64,000 bases of DNA, taken from Odontesthes bonariensis. Lineage: Eukaryota > Chordata > Actinopteri > Atheriniformes > Atherinopsidae. A program made the translations under genes and the position numbers. The notes beneath the pieces are model-generated. The model did no database searches. It was not told the DNA's origin and saw nothing but the letters and a program-made list of their open reading frames with translations. Positions 1 to 30,835 of this stretch are shown one piece after another (positions within the stretch are counted from its first letter, which is position 1; each line of letters starts with the position of its first letter). Location of the stretch: the NCBI RefSeq assembly GCF_027942865.1, contig NC_134510.1:23987209-24051208 (forward strand), given 5' to 3'.

Positions 1-2339
1 TTTCAATACAATGAAGCTTTATCTATATGGCGCCAAAATCACAAGAAATGCCATCTGAAGGCACTGCGGAGATACAGTCCAATTCAAGGCAATTCTAATC
101 CCATTCATTGTAATACAATAACAATCAAAACAAGTGAATTGAAATCCAAATTAGTCAAAAATATACTCTGCCAGTTTGGGAAAAAGAAAGTTGCCTCGCT
201 AAGAAAACCGCCAGATTGCATCGAAACTTCTCTTGGATTCAATCCACCATCCTGCGCCTGCACGAGGCGACGGTGGAAAAACAACACTTTGTTTTAACGG
301 TGTCAAAACGCTGCGTATCTTAACGGCTCACTGAATGAGATATTTGCAGACCAAGGTGTCCCCACATAAATTGACAGGGTTGTGGGTTGTCAAAGAGTTC
401 TTGAGAGCTGTCATTCGCTTCAGATACCCAAACATACATGCTTTCAAGCACCCAAAACACTTTTGCATTTTCACTTAGAAAGCAGTTGTAAGTGTCTAAG
501 GCTTGTTTCTTACATTGTGCAGCTCTTTAATGTCCATGAAGATTGTCATTGGTACTTAGAATTGAGGTGGTTTGTGTTTTCAGGTTGTCTTGAAAAGAGA
601 TTCCACCAACTCGATCATGTGGCCATTGAAGCCGTTTTTGCTTTTGCTTGCAGTTATTTATTTAAATTCTGTGGTATAGGATCTGAATTTTCGCCTTTCT
701 TCCAGCATGACACATTTTCAATATCTATTTCAAAAAGCTTGATCTCAAGATCTCCATATACATCTTACATTTTGATTGTGTAGCCCCATTTGGAGTATTG
801 GTTTTGACTTGTTAGTTTGGGAATGCTGTCTGCATGATAATGGTGGGGACGGTGCTGCCCTGGAGCTCAACAGTGGCTGTCAGTTTGTCAGGATGTCCGC
901 TTCTCGCTGGCACTGCTCCGTCCTCACTCTCTGTCCTCTGAATTCTTCTTAGCGTGTCTCTTTCTCTTTTTCGCTCGTGCTTTGTGTGTCTCTCTGTCTC
1001 TTGTGACAGTCTGCTTGGTCTGTAAGTCGACCTCAGTTACTCAGATGTCTTTTTTAAAGTAAGTGCTCTGTATGTCCAATACGCCACATTTAGAGGTTTT
1101 TCTTTTCAAAGGTTATTTGCACATTTGTCATGTTTTTCTTTCTTTCTCACTGTTAAACAAATACCACACGTTATCGGTGTGTGACAGCTATGAATGCAGA
1201 GGTTTCAACCCTCTTATGGATCACAATTTGTGCCTGTTTTTGTAGATAAAGATAAAACAGAATATTTAAACAAAGCCCTGGTCAGACGGAGGCTGTGATT
1301 GGAGTCAGCGGGGCTCCTGTTGACCATATGGTATTTCCATCTGCCCTCCCTCCACCAAGACAGAAAAAGTTGTGCAGGACGTTCGCCAAAAGTCTCCTGA
1401 GCGAGCTCCTCTTTTCACTCCATGCAACTCAACTGTTTTTTTCCCTGTCCCTGTGTTTTATGTTTATAAGCTTGAACTATACAAAAGTATACTGTAATAC
1501 TGACCAGCCTGGATTGATAAAATGAAAGTCCACACGCTAGGAATGTGATGTCTCCAGGTGCCACGCGGCAGATGAATATTGCACTTCTTGAGTACATTAG
1601 CGTCTGTGGGAGTGTGTTGAAGGAGGCAACTTGCAGGGGGGGATGTGTAATGTTGACTTGCGTATGCAGAGAACACCATATGTTTGGCCCTCCTTGTTTT
1701 ATTAATTTGTTTATTTTTGACACCTTTCCAGCTCCACCTGGACCTCAATGCTGCTGTAGATACACTGTGCTTAGTGTCTGTGTCTGCGTCTGTTCAGTGC
1801 AGCATTTTTAAAAGATAAGAAAAGGAAAGAAGAAGCCATGTTGGTACCTTCCACGATACTTTTAAAACTGCTTTGTGGGTTAATGAAAATATGTTCATGA
1901 TTGTAATTACAGATTTAAGTCCATTTGGGTAACTTTTAGGGTAATCTATTACCGCAAATGCAATGTGTATCCAAAGCTGCAGCAGGTCGCCCTCCCTCCT
2001 CTTCCAGGTTACCGCAGTAGTTCGGAAAGTACAGACCAAACTGCATCCAGAGGGAACTTTTGTGGCATTTGTAATTTGGTCATAGTTGAGGGTATTCAGT
2101 TGATTGCAGTTTAGATGCAGGCAGATGTTATTTTACATTCTTCCCCCTGGATCTGTAAATGTATACATTTGTCGAGCAATATCACAAAAAGTCTGCAGCC
2201 ACGATGGCAGGTCTTCGAGGCCGATTTTATGGTTCATAATGTAATTTTAAAAGCTCCCGAAGAAATCTCTAATCAAGGGACAAGGAAAGGCGACGACTGA
2301 ACGGCTGTGGACACATGGACACAGGAACACAGACCATCT

Positions 2340-2800
2340 GTGCCTCCAGAAATACAAGTTAAAACTCTACTAAGTAAAGTAGAAGACATATAAACAAAAT
2401 CCAAAGCACAAGTGCCTTTTCTGAACTTAAGCTCACTTGAGATGAGCTGTGGCAAAGACAAAAACTGTCCTGCTGTCCAACATGACAACCATGTCCTCCT
2501 CGTTTAATGAGGATTGGGATGATGTTTGTTGTTCTCAGTACACAGTTCAAAAGCCAGAGGAACGACCTGTTTATGGAACAGCGAAACCGCATCCTGCACA
2601 TATTACAGCAGACTGGTGATACCTGCAGTCCAGACCCGTCACCCAGTGAAAACGTTTGTGAATTCTAAAGAGAAAAATGCTTCAAAGAAGGCCCTGAACT
2701 GTGAAGAATTTCTCAAGAATGAGAAGAATTTAAAATGTTATTGGTCTCCTCAGTTTACCAAGGTGCGTTAAAGAAGACGTTATACAACACACATAAGAAA
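2340..2800 (+). mobile_element. Degenerate Tc1/mariner-superfamily DNA transposon remnant
   Basis: The stretch resembles a repeat common in teleost genomes that encodes a transposase with a C-terminal block of the type 'PDLSPIENVW'. Recognisable pieces are a part reading as 'LKLYx...' near 2355, the 'cctgcagtccagacc' segment near 2622 and a decayed C-terminal coding stretch to about 2770. Frames are broken throughout and long parts are deleted. The call rests on remembered similarity to the family, so boundaries are approximate. A relative of the same family lies at about 18840-19463. Confidence 0.5.
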
Positions 2801-3426
2801 ACATGACACCGTCCTACACAAAGTTAAAAATGATTGGTAAAAATAACAAAAAGAGTTAGAATGATTTTTTATGTACAATGTAATTCTAGCTTTTATTACT
2901 CTTTTACACAGCATTACAACTGTTTTGAAAATGGGGTTTCATTGCTAAAATCAGCATGCTGATATGCACATGGAGCAGATGTTGTCTTACTAATGTTAAG
3001 CAGTGTTATTTGACCTTGTTTACAACCTTGATTTTTGGCCTGACGGTTGAATGCCTGCATTAAATGTTATGTGGTCATTAAAATCATAGTTGGGATGTTT
3101 CATGGCAAAGACGGCAGCAACAGTCCGGTTACACACCACACATACAGACGTGTGACAAAAGCACAAGAATCGTACAGATTAAATCAAAATAAAAGTGACA
3201 TGAGAATGCAGGGGTGCTTTAAGGAAAGTTATCACTGTTGAAATTTGCATTCGTCTTCTCAAAACCACAGATGTGTTTCACTCAGATTTTGTTGACATAT
3301 TTCAGTTTTAACCAAGGTGGCGACATTTAGATGATTTTAAATGGATTATTTTTGGACTTTAAACTGTTTGCGTCTAATAATTTGTGTAAAACGTTTCCAA
3401 AATGCCCAATTTGTGACATTCCTTCA

Positions 3427-3740
3427 GCTCCAGGCCACAGGGAGACCCCTCTCTTTTCTTTTTTTTTTCATCCTGTCAGCTTCAGTGTTATTCCCAGCTT
3501 GTGCTCATATGAAATATCTCCTTTAGGAGCAAGATGAGAGGAGGCTTTTTGGATAACTGAAGTATGTGGGGGTGGGGAGTCGAAGGATGGAGAGAGGGGG
3601 GTGGTGGTAGGTTTTAGGGTGGGGGTGCTTGCATTAGGTGCCAAGTGAGAGATATTTCATATGAGCACAAGCTGGGAATAACACTGAAGCTGACAGGATG
3701 AAAAAAAAAAAAAGAGAGGGGTCTCCCTGTGGCCTGGAGC
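3427..3740. repeat. Close inverted repeat (about 93 bp arms, 128 bp spacer)
   Basis: Positions 3427-3520 reappear in reverse complement at 3649-3740. The arms look identical except for the length and composition of an internal A/T tract. The spacer of about 128 bp is purine-rich and contains GGGGTGGGG-type runs. No target-site duplication or transposase was found. The near-identity means a recent origin, active homogenisation or an assembly artefact. Confidence 0.85.
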
Positions 3741-4489
3741 CAAATTCATGTAACTAAACCAGGACCAGTTCATTCACACACGCAATGAGGGAGTGAGAAT
3801 GAAAAGCGTGTTATCCATCCCTGCTTTATATTCATGAGCCAGTCGTCTGTGTCTGAGGTACCGTTCCCATGACAACCCAGACCCCGCCCCTGTCTCATAG
3901 CACAACATATGAAAGCCATCTGTGCAGATCCCTAATCTCCACTACTTACACACTCCCAGCTGAGTCTATATGCTGTGTGTATATTTTTTGAACTGAGATT
4001 ATTGGCTGGAAGCGGTGATCAGGGGAACAAAGAAGGCCCGGTCAGATTCAACATTCAGCTGTTACTGCTCTGATAGAGTTGTCTGGTGATGCGTGTATGT
4101 GCAGCAAACACTACAGGAGCAGCTATGTCGTGTGTCTAATTAATCATCAGCCATTAAACTCTGGAGGGAGAAATCAAAGCAGAAAGTTACGATTGCTTTA
4201 GTTCAGGTTGGTGGCTGTAAATACAGACGCACGTGGTCATCCCTCAAAAATGAGCTGTAACACATACAGTGTCGAGAGACTGTGTAAAGATAAATATTTT
4301 GCCCAAAGAGCTGATCATAGATCATGAGGTCACAGTTAAAGCACATTTGGTCTTCAAGGTTTTTTAGAATCGTTCCCCTGAAAACATTCAAGAACAAACA
4401 TATCATTTTTTTCTTTACATCAGGTGTAAATCGATTCCATCTTCTCTGATTTAATGGTTGAAGGCTTTTTCTGGTATCAATTCACTAAT

Positions 4490-4710
4490 CATTAATAACA
4501 TTAAAACCACCTGCTCAGAGTGTAGGTCCCTCTTGTTCCAACCAAAACAGCTCTTTGCCATCAATGCAGGGACACAGGACGACTGGGGGAGTCCCACAGT
4601 GTTTGGCACTGGCACATGGCCTCCAAATCCTTATGTGAAATACAAGATGAGGCCTCTGTAGATCAGGTTTGTTCCATCACATCCCAAAGATGCTCAAGCT
4701 GAAATGATTC
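4490..4710. mobile_element. Teleost interspersed-repeat fragment
   Basis: The segment starting with 'cattaaaaccacctgc' and running through 'aaaacagctctttgcc' to 'cacatcccaaagatgctc' resembles a widespread fish interspersed repeat I recognise but cannot name securely. It is diverged and internally deleted relative to that memory. No intact coding frame or terminal repeat is visible. Confidence 0.5.
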
Positions 4711-6272
4711 AAAAAATTAGTTTGAAGGCCATGCGTGCACTTTGGGCACATTCTTCTGTAGGTTAGCTCGTTTTAGCAGGGTGCTACATGGCAGTATGAA
4801 CTCAGATGTATATCAGAACCCAAGGTTTCTTAGCAAGATATTGCTTTGTCACAAGATGATCAATGTTATTCATTTCATGTTTCAATGCTCTTAATGATTT
4901 GGCTGTTAAGAGGATATTTGATATCATAAATCAAATTAATATTTTTGGATTGAACTGTTTGTGATCATGTAGTGATGGCCATTTTCCACCACCTTCACAT
5001 AAATCATTCTTTCCCTTTGAATATTAGATCTTCACTCCTGTGTCGTCTTTAAAAGCTTAATTTTACACCCTAATTCTTTTCTAAGAGAACGATGAATACA
5101 TCAAATAAGATTGATCTATTAGGTTTGCAGCTCATCAAACCAACTGGCTAAAGATATTCTAGCTCCTCCTCCTCCTTCCCTGAATTTTTTACAAGCCACG
5201 ATGAAAATGCACCACAGAAGAGGCTTCTGCACACGATGAAAATGACTTAAGTGAAACCAGAACGAACATGATTCATCAGCTTATTGATTGGCATTGACTG
5301 GACACATGCAGCTGAAAAGATGTGAGCAAACGCTCCCAATCTGGCTAAAACATGCTAAGTTATGCCTTTAAGGGGGGTGAAAATGTACAAATTACATTAA
5401 TTCATTATGAGTAAGATTGGCAGTGTGCTCATTCTTACTGATCTATGCAGGGGGAGTAAAGACGCAGCATACGGTTCATGAAGGCACACACTGACGTTGT
5501 GATTTATGTTTTATTTAAAACAAAATGATGACACTGTAGAAAAACACATTTTGACAGTTTTGTTGACCTCAACATTGCAGAATAATATGATGGATACATT
5601 AAGAATTACTGATCAGTGCTCAATATGCAAAACATACTTAAGGCAACAAACTTAAATTTGGCAGACATGAAATTCCCTTTCATTACTGACATTTCTGTTG
5701 GTGTTTCTGACACGACAGTTGATATTTACAATGTAATTCAACAGAGTAATCACAATTTTATTAGTACATCAGATCTATCACAGCTGACAGGTTTCTTAAC
5801 GTCATACTTTGACATAAAAGGCAACGCATTTAAAAAATATTCAAAGCTAACAAGATGAGAGAACAGAGGCAGAATAAACTGGCACAGTATCCACATTATT
5901 AGTGCATTAAAAAAAACTACAACAGCTGCTCTTCATGGGGCATGGTGACGTAATTACTGATTCACGTTACAGCAACAAACACACAAAAATCATAAATGGG
6001 TAAGTCACTTAGTACAACAATTAAAGTTGATGCTGGTTAGTGTTCATTTTCAGTAGTTTTAACCTCCATACTGTTCATTGAGTATGAAGAGAATGTGTCC
6101 AACAGTGAATGTAACAGAGAAACATAACTTTAAAGACCAGGGTGAGAATATAAATTGGGCATCAACTGCTACTACGTTGGTCCACTGGCTGCCCTTCAGC
6201 TGGTGACAAACTATTTTCAGTGGTCCTACTCTGCAGGAATAAAGTCAAAACAAGGTAGTTATTTGAGTTCAT

Positions 6273-6275
<3 letters not shown>

Positions 6276-6305
<30 letters not shown>

Positions 6306-6320
6306 CTTTTTTTTTTTTTT
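6276..6320. repeat. Poly(T) tract of about 45 nt with one C
   Basis: An almost uninterrupted thymidine run lies about 320 bp beyond the cldn12 stop codon. It reads as poly(A) on the cldn12 strand. It may be a slipped mononucleotide run in the 3' UTR or flank, or the tail of an old minus-strand retroposed insert. Confidence 0.9.
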
Positions 6321-6453
6321 CTGGTAATAAAGTGAGTTTCATTCCCTTTCCACAATACTTAGCTGAACACAGTGCTTTAATAATCTTTGCTTTGAAGATC
6401 ATGCCATCCTTCATATGGGTATCCAGAGTTGTTTTGGCTGGTTCTAATCTACT

Positions 6454-6459
6454 TTTATT
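6454..6459 (-). terminator. Candidate cldn12 poly(A) signal
   Basis: An AATAAA hexamer on the minus strand lies about 180 bp beyond the cldn12 stop codon. A second AATAAA on the same strand at 5510-5515 could serve a longer 3' UTR. The choice cannot be settled from sequence. Confidence 0.4.
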
Positions 6460-6638
6460 AAAACTTTAAAGACCTGGACTGCATGACAGAATTTTTTTAA
6501 CCATCACTCTAGAGGGGTATATAGCCCTTATATTATTAACTAAATTATTAATTAAATTAATCTATCGCGCTCAATTAGTTTTCCTTATTGTGCTTTATGG
6601 AGGCCTTCAGCACGCTGAAGTTATCGGCCTCTCTTCTC

Positions 6639-7815
6639 TCATTGTGGCTGGGTTAAAACGGGAATGTCGATCTCTATGGCTGACATTCGTGAGCGGGTGG
6701 AATAGCGGTGGCCTGCATAGGTGGAGGCATAACCCTGAGAAGGAGCGTAACTTTGCGAGGGCGCATAACTCTGCGAGGGCGCATAACTCTGCGAGGGCGC
6801 ATAACTCTGCGAGGGCGCATAACTCTGTGAGGGCGCATAGCTGTAGGCCTGCGTGCCTCCCACCTCTGATCCATACCCATCTGGAGCAGAGAGCTGAGTC
6901 ATGTACACCTGAGGTGGAGCAGCCGCCACGACACTTTGTACGTAGCCCTGCGATGGCACAAAAGGCTGGGTGTCGATCACCGTGGGAGGATACGTCTGTG
7001 GTGGGAACGTCTGTGGACCGTAAACTGGGGAAGGAGGGTATCCGTTGGCAGTGAGAAGCTGGGTGGACAGAGAGGTAGACATGGAGGGCAGGGGCAACCA
7101 GAAGGGTGAAGGCAACTTCTTACACATACAGTACCACATGAACATGAGCAGCGCGGCGAGCATTAGTCCTCCAGAGCAGCCTATGGCCACATACACGGCG
7201 AAACCATCGGAGAAAATATTATCATATTTGATGTTCATCTCCTTGGTGCGGAAAAGGAACCACACTGAGGGTGCAATGGCTATCGCTCCGCCCAGTAAGA
7301 GGAACATCCCGGCCACCAGGTGACAGCCTGAGCTGTTCACCAGGAATCTGATAGTTTTAATGTCTGGTTCAGGCTTGTCTGAGCAGCAGCAGGTTTTACA
7401 CATCCCAGCCATGCACAGCAGCAAGGCTAGAGAGCCGAGCATGAAGCCCGCAGGAAGGCAGAACTGCAGCAGCCGCAGGTCCAACTGGTCCACTTTAGAG
7501 TACCACTGAAAACCCAAGAGAAGGTGATGACTTATTTTCAGACACATGAACACAGCAAGACCATAGAGGAGAAGAGCAAATGTGTAGAAGTAATACCTCT
7601 GAATCATAGTAGTAGCATCCTGAATATCCATCCTGCTTCACACATTTAGCCCACAACCCATCATACACGCTGATATTCTTGGCATTGCGGTTGAAGGTGA
7701 CGAGTCTCGTTACACGCCACTGTGGGATTAACGCCGCCACAGCGATCCCACCCAAAGACACAAAGGCAACGATGAAGGCAAAAGCGTTAGTGGCGTGTAT
7801 GTCCCGGCACGACAT
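6639..7815 (-). CDS. cldn12: Claudin-12, complete coding region in two exons
   Basis: Four-pass tight-junction protein, linked in mammals to paracellular ion permeability. Coding exons are 7815-7597 (73 codons) and 7505-6639 (288 codons plus stop), giving 361 aa. They are joined by a 91 bp phase-0 intron with a GT donor and a TTTCAG acceptor. The first extracellular loop has the claudin pattern W-GLW-C-C (PQW, GLWAKC, then a Cys ten residues on). The second exon begins WYSKVDQLDLR, as in other claudin-12 proteins, followed by three hydrophobic segments. The last residues, ending RSRMSAIEIDIPV, are nearly identical to the mammalian C-terminus. Mammalian claudin-12 is about 244 aa. The excess lies in the cytoplasmic tail, which is rich in Pro, Tyr, Ser and Gln and includes six tandem YAPSQ(S/G) repeats. 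I chose the start MSCRDIHAT because it aligns with the family; an upstream in-frame ATG would add 13 residues. Identification is firm. Confidence 0.95.
6746..6840 (-). repeat. 18 bp coding minisatellite in the cldn12 tail
   Basis: An 18 bp unit is repeated about five and a half times head to tail. The three central units are identical and the outer ones differ at one or two bases. Being a multiple of three, the array keeps frame and encodes YAPSQS five times, then YAPSQG. It sits between the fourth membrane segment and the conserved C-terminal end. Copy number is likely polymorphic. Confidence 0.95.
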
Positions 7816-7864
7816 GGTTGGTTGCTGATGACAGGAACTGAGGCGGCTAAGCAAGTTCCCGTTC
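7816..7864 (-). other. cldn12: 5' UTR part of cldn12 coding exon 1
   Basis: On the minus strand a pyrimidine-rich acceptor ending 'tttatccag' lies directly above 7864. The leader then runs 49 bases to the ATG. The acceptor implies a non-coding upstream exon, matched by a donor at 9468. Confidence 0.6.
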
Positions 7865-9468
7865 CTGGATAAACAAAAGGAATTAAGACAGAAAGCAGTG
7901 GCTGCTCAGTCCAATGTAAGCAACGCAGCAGAACTTCAAGAAAAGAACGTGGATGTAGAAGTTTATCTGATTGGCCCCATTACTACTGAAGTAAGCTAAG
8001 TGTGCCACAGGCTGACCTAGCTGTGGGCAACCCCCCTACATTTCTATTCACCACAGTGTAGATGACCCAATATCTGCTGTCCCTGAGAGACAATGCTCTC
8101 ATTTCATTAGCAAACAAAGTAGGAATGACTTGGTGGCTGAGGCCGCAGAGCAGGGGTATCTACACAGCAGTGCATTACACAGCTGAACAAAAAGCAATTG
8201 AGTCAGAGGCTTGAACTATACTTATGTGAAAGCATGCAGCAGTTGAGTGACCGCTGCAATCCAGCCCGAGGTGGCGTTTGGATGAAACGCAGCTGTTTTA
8301 ATTAAAACCAAGTTTAAACCAAGAGATCATTTTTGTGCTGCCTCCATTTGCTAGCAACAAGTCCATTCTAGAGTTTATTTCAGTCTTGATAAATATGTTT
8401 ATAGCTCATTATGGGTCAACTCTATCTGGTGAAGATAAAATTGCAGCTTCAGCCAAGTTTCAAGCTTTTCTAATATATCCCGAGTTGAAACTACAGCCTC
8501 TAAAGATCTCTAAAGAATTCTTAACAAACTCTGCTTATAGCTTTCAGACTAGTTAATATATGTTCCCTTTGTTCTTATCTGGATTTGGTTTCTTCTGCCA
8601 TTGTCAGTTAAGCTCGTGCCACTGTTGTGTATTTTATGCTCAGCCGAAGCTCTAACACTTAGAAATAGGCCTATAACTTCTGTCACATTATCTAAGAATC
8701 CCCCCCATCTCTCAGCCACAAATACGGATGATAATTTCTGTCACATCCATCCAGTCCAATATTTGTTTACAAAGCTTAAGAAACATAGAAAAACATGTCT
8801 CTTTCTTTCCAAAATCATCTTGGGGTGAATGTGCATCATTAAGCTACTTTTCATATCATGATTGTGGCACAAAATTAAACGGAGACAAATATTTAACGCA
8901 TTTATGTGTATGACAGTTAAATGACAAGAACAAAAAGATGATTGTCTGCTTTACTTCAGAGTACCAGATATAATTTAACTTTACACCATAAATGGTTTAG
9001 ATTCCGACTGAAAGAGAGAAAAATGACTATCACTATTCAACTATCACTGTAATAAGTGCTTAAAATCAATGATTGCGCAGAGACTCGACAATATAAATAT
9101 AATTATACACACAGAATATGTACATTCAAGAAGTCAGTTTTGATTAAATATAACCCATAACTGTGTAATAGCAGGTATTCAGCTAGCCATTGTTACGTTC
9201 ATCACACGGGCGTGTCAAGTGTCCGAGCTAATTATCGGTAGTTTCATTAGCTGCTAGCTTCGTATACTAACTTTATCAGAGAGGTTTATTAGCCCACTGA
9301 GAGATGATACCTGGAACTAATGTCACACCTGTATGCACTGATACTCGTGTTCTCTTAAGTAAATGCCCTGAAAAGTAATAAATGAATAAGAAGCGTGATG
9401 TACAAACACATTTCACGCTAACTTGTTAGCCAGCTAGTCGAAGGCTAAAAAAGTTAGCATTACAGTAC

Positions 9469-9520
9469 CTGTTGCATCCCGATCATTTAAAGTGAAGCGC
9501 AAATTCATTAACATGTTTGA
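9469..9520 (-). other. cldn12: Candidate non-coding first exon of cldn12 (3' edge defined)
   Basis: On the minus strand 'gatgcaacag' is followed by a consensus-like donor 'gtactg' at 9468. Spliced to the acceptor at 7864 it would give a 1.6 kb 5' UTR intron (7865-9468). The transcription start is not determinable, so the upper bound given here is arbitrary. No coding sequence is seen in the intron. Confidence 0.4.
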
Positions 9521-10415
9521 CATGTAAAATACCTTCTTTTTTTTTTTTACAGATGTCCACCGGTGTTTACAGCGAAGGCATGTCGTTGCATTTCAGTGTT
9601 GTCTCCCCTTACATACTAAACCACAAACCAAAGCACCACTTATACAGTATATCTGATCGTAAACAGGATGAGGCCTCGGTTGTTTCCGCCCTCAGCGCTG
9701 ACTCACAGGTGGTTAACTCTTTCATCTCCGATATCGTTCTTCCTCCCCATAAGAGCTAGTTCCCCCCCCCCCCCCAAATTATTCCTGAATCTTTGTCCAA
9801 ATCACTGAAGCGATAAACATACACTTAGAGCAAATCAAAAGTTTATAAAAGAACGAGGCAAGGGAGACGTAATCATTTAAATCTCAAATTGGGGAAATTA
9901 TTAAGAGAAATCGTACACTACAAAACATATAAAATAAATGTATATCATAAGATGTCACACTACTGACATCCAGGTACACCGATGTGAAGTATTTGGTGAG
10001 AGAAGATATTGAAAGTTCTGTTTTGCCAACACCTCATTTCTTTAGCGACCTCCTCATCTCTGTGCTTGACTGATGTAACTCCAGCTTTGACTTGTGTGTG
10101 TATGTGTATGCATTTTACATTATTTTTTTCGACAGTTTACCACAGGTAAACACAGGGTCCAATACAAGTTCTTCTGTTTTACGAAACTCATGTTTTGTAC
10201 ACAGATAAAAAAACTATACCATACTTTATTTTCACAATAAGTATGCTGTGCTAATATTGAAGTATTGGTGAATGGATTTTCAATCTATACTCATCTTCTT
10301 GTGGGCCATCTTGAAAGCTAAAGAGGCTATCTGTGCACTGTGTAGATGAATACTTGGCTATGAAGTTACTCCCTGATAAACTTAGTGATTAAATTCCTAT
10401 TTTTACGTGTTTCAG

Positions 10416-30835
<20,420 letters not shown>

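Larger units (their letters stand above)
1..5500. other. Intergenic stretch, no recognisable gene
   Basis: No exon of a recognisable protein was found on either strand. The open frames here are short, lack splice context and resemble no family I know. The stretch holds transposon relics (separate entries at 2340-2800 and 4490-4710) and a close inverted repeat at 3427-3740. The missing 5' exons of adam22 could in principle lie here, with cldn12 nested in an intron, but I saw no prodomain-like exon. Confidence 0.6.

Noticed and set aside
382..783. 133-aa frame rich in Phe, Cys and Ser
   Set aside because: No family resemblance, no splice context and no supporting signals; consistent with chance in AT-rich DNA.
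6746..6840. Possible CRISPR-like array
   Set aside because: The units are contiguous without spacers and encode the claudin-12 tail in a vertebrate gene.
6590..7054. 154-aa plus-strand frame with RAHNSA repeats
   Set aside because: It is the antisense of the cldn12 tail repeat; the 18 bp unit opens several frames.
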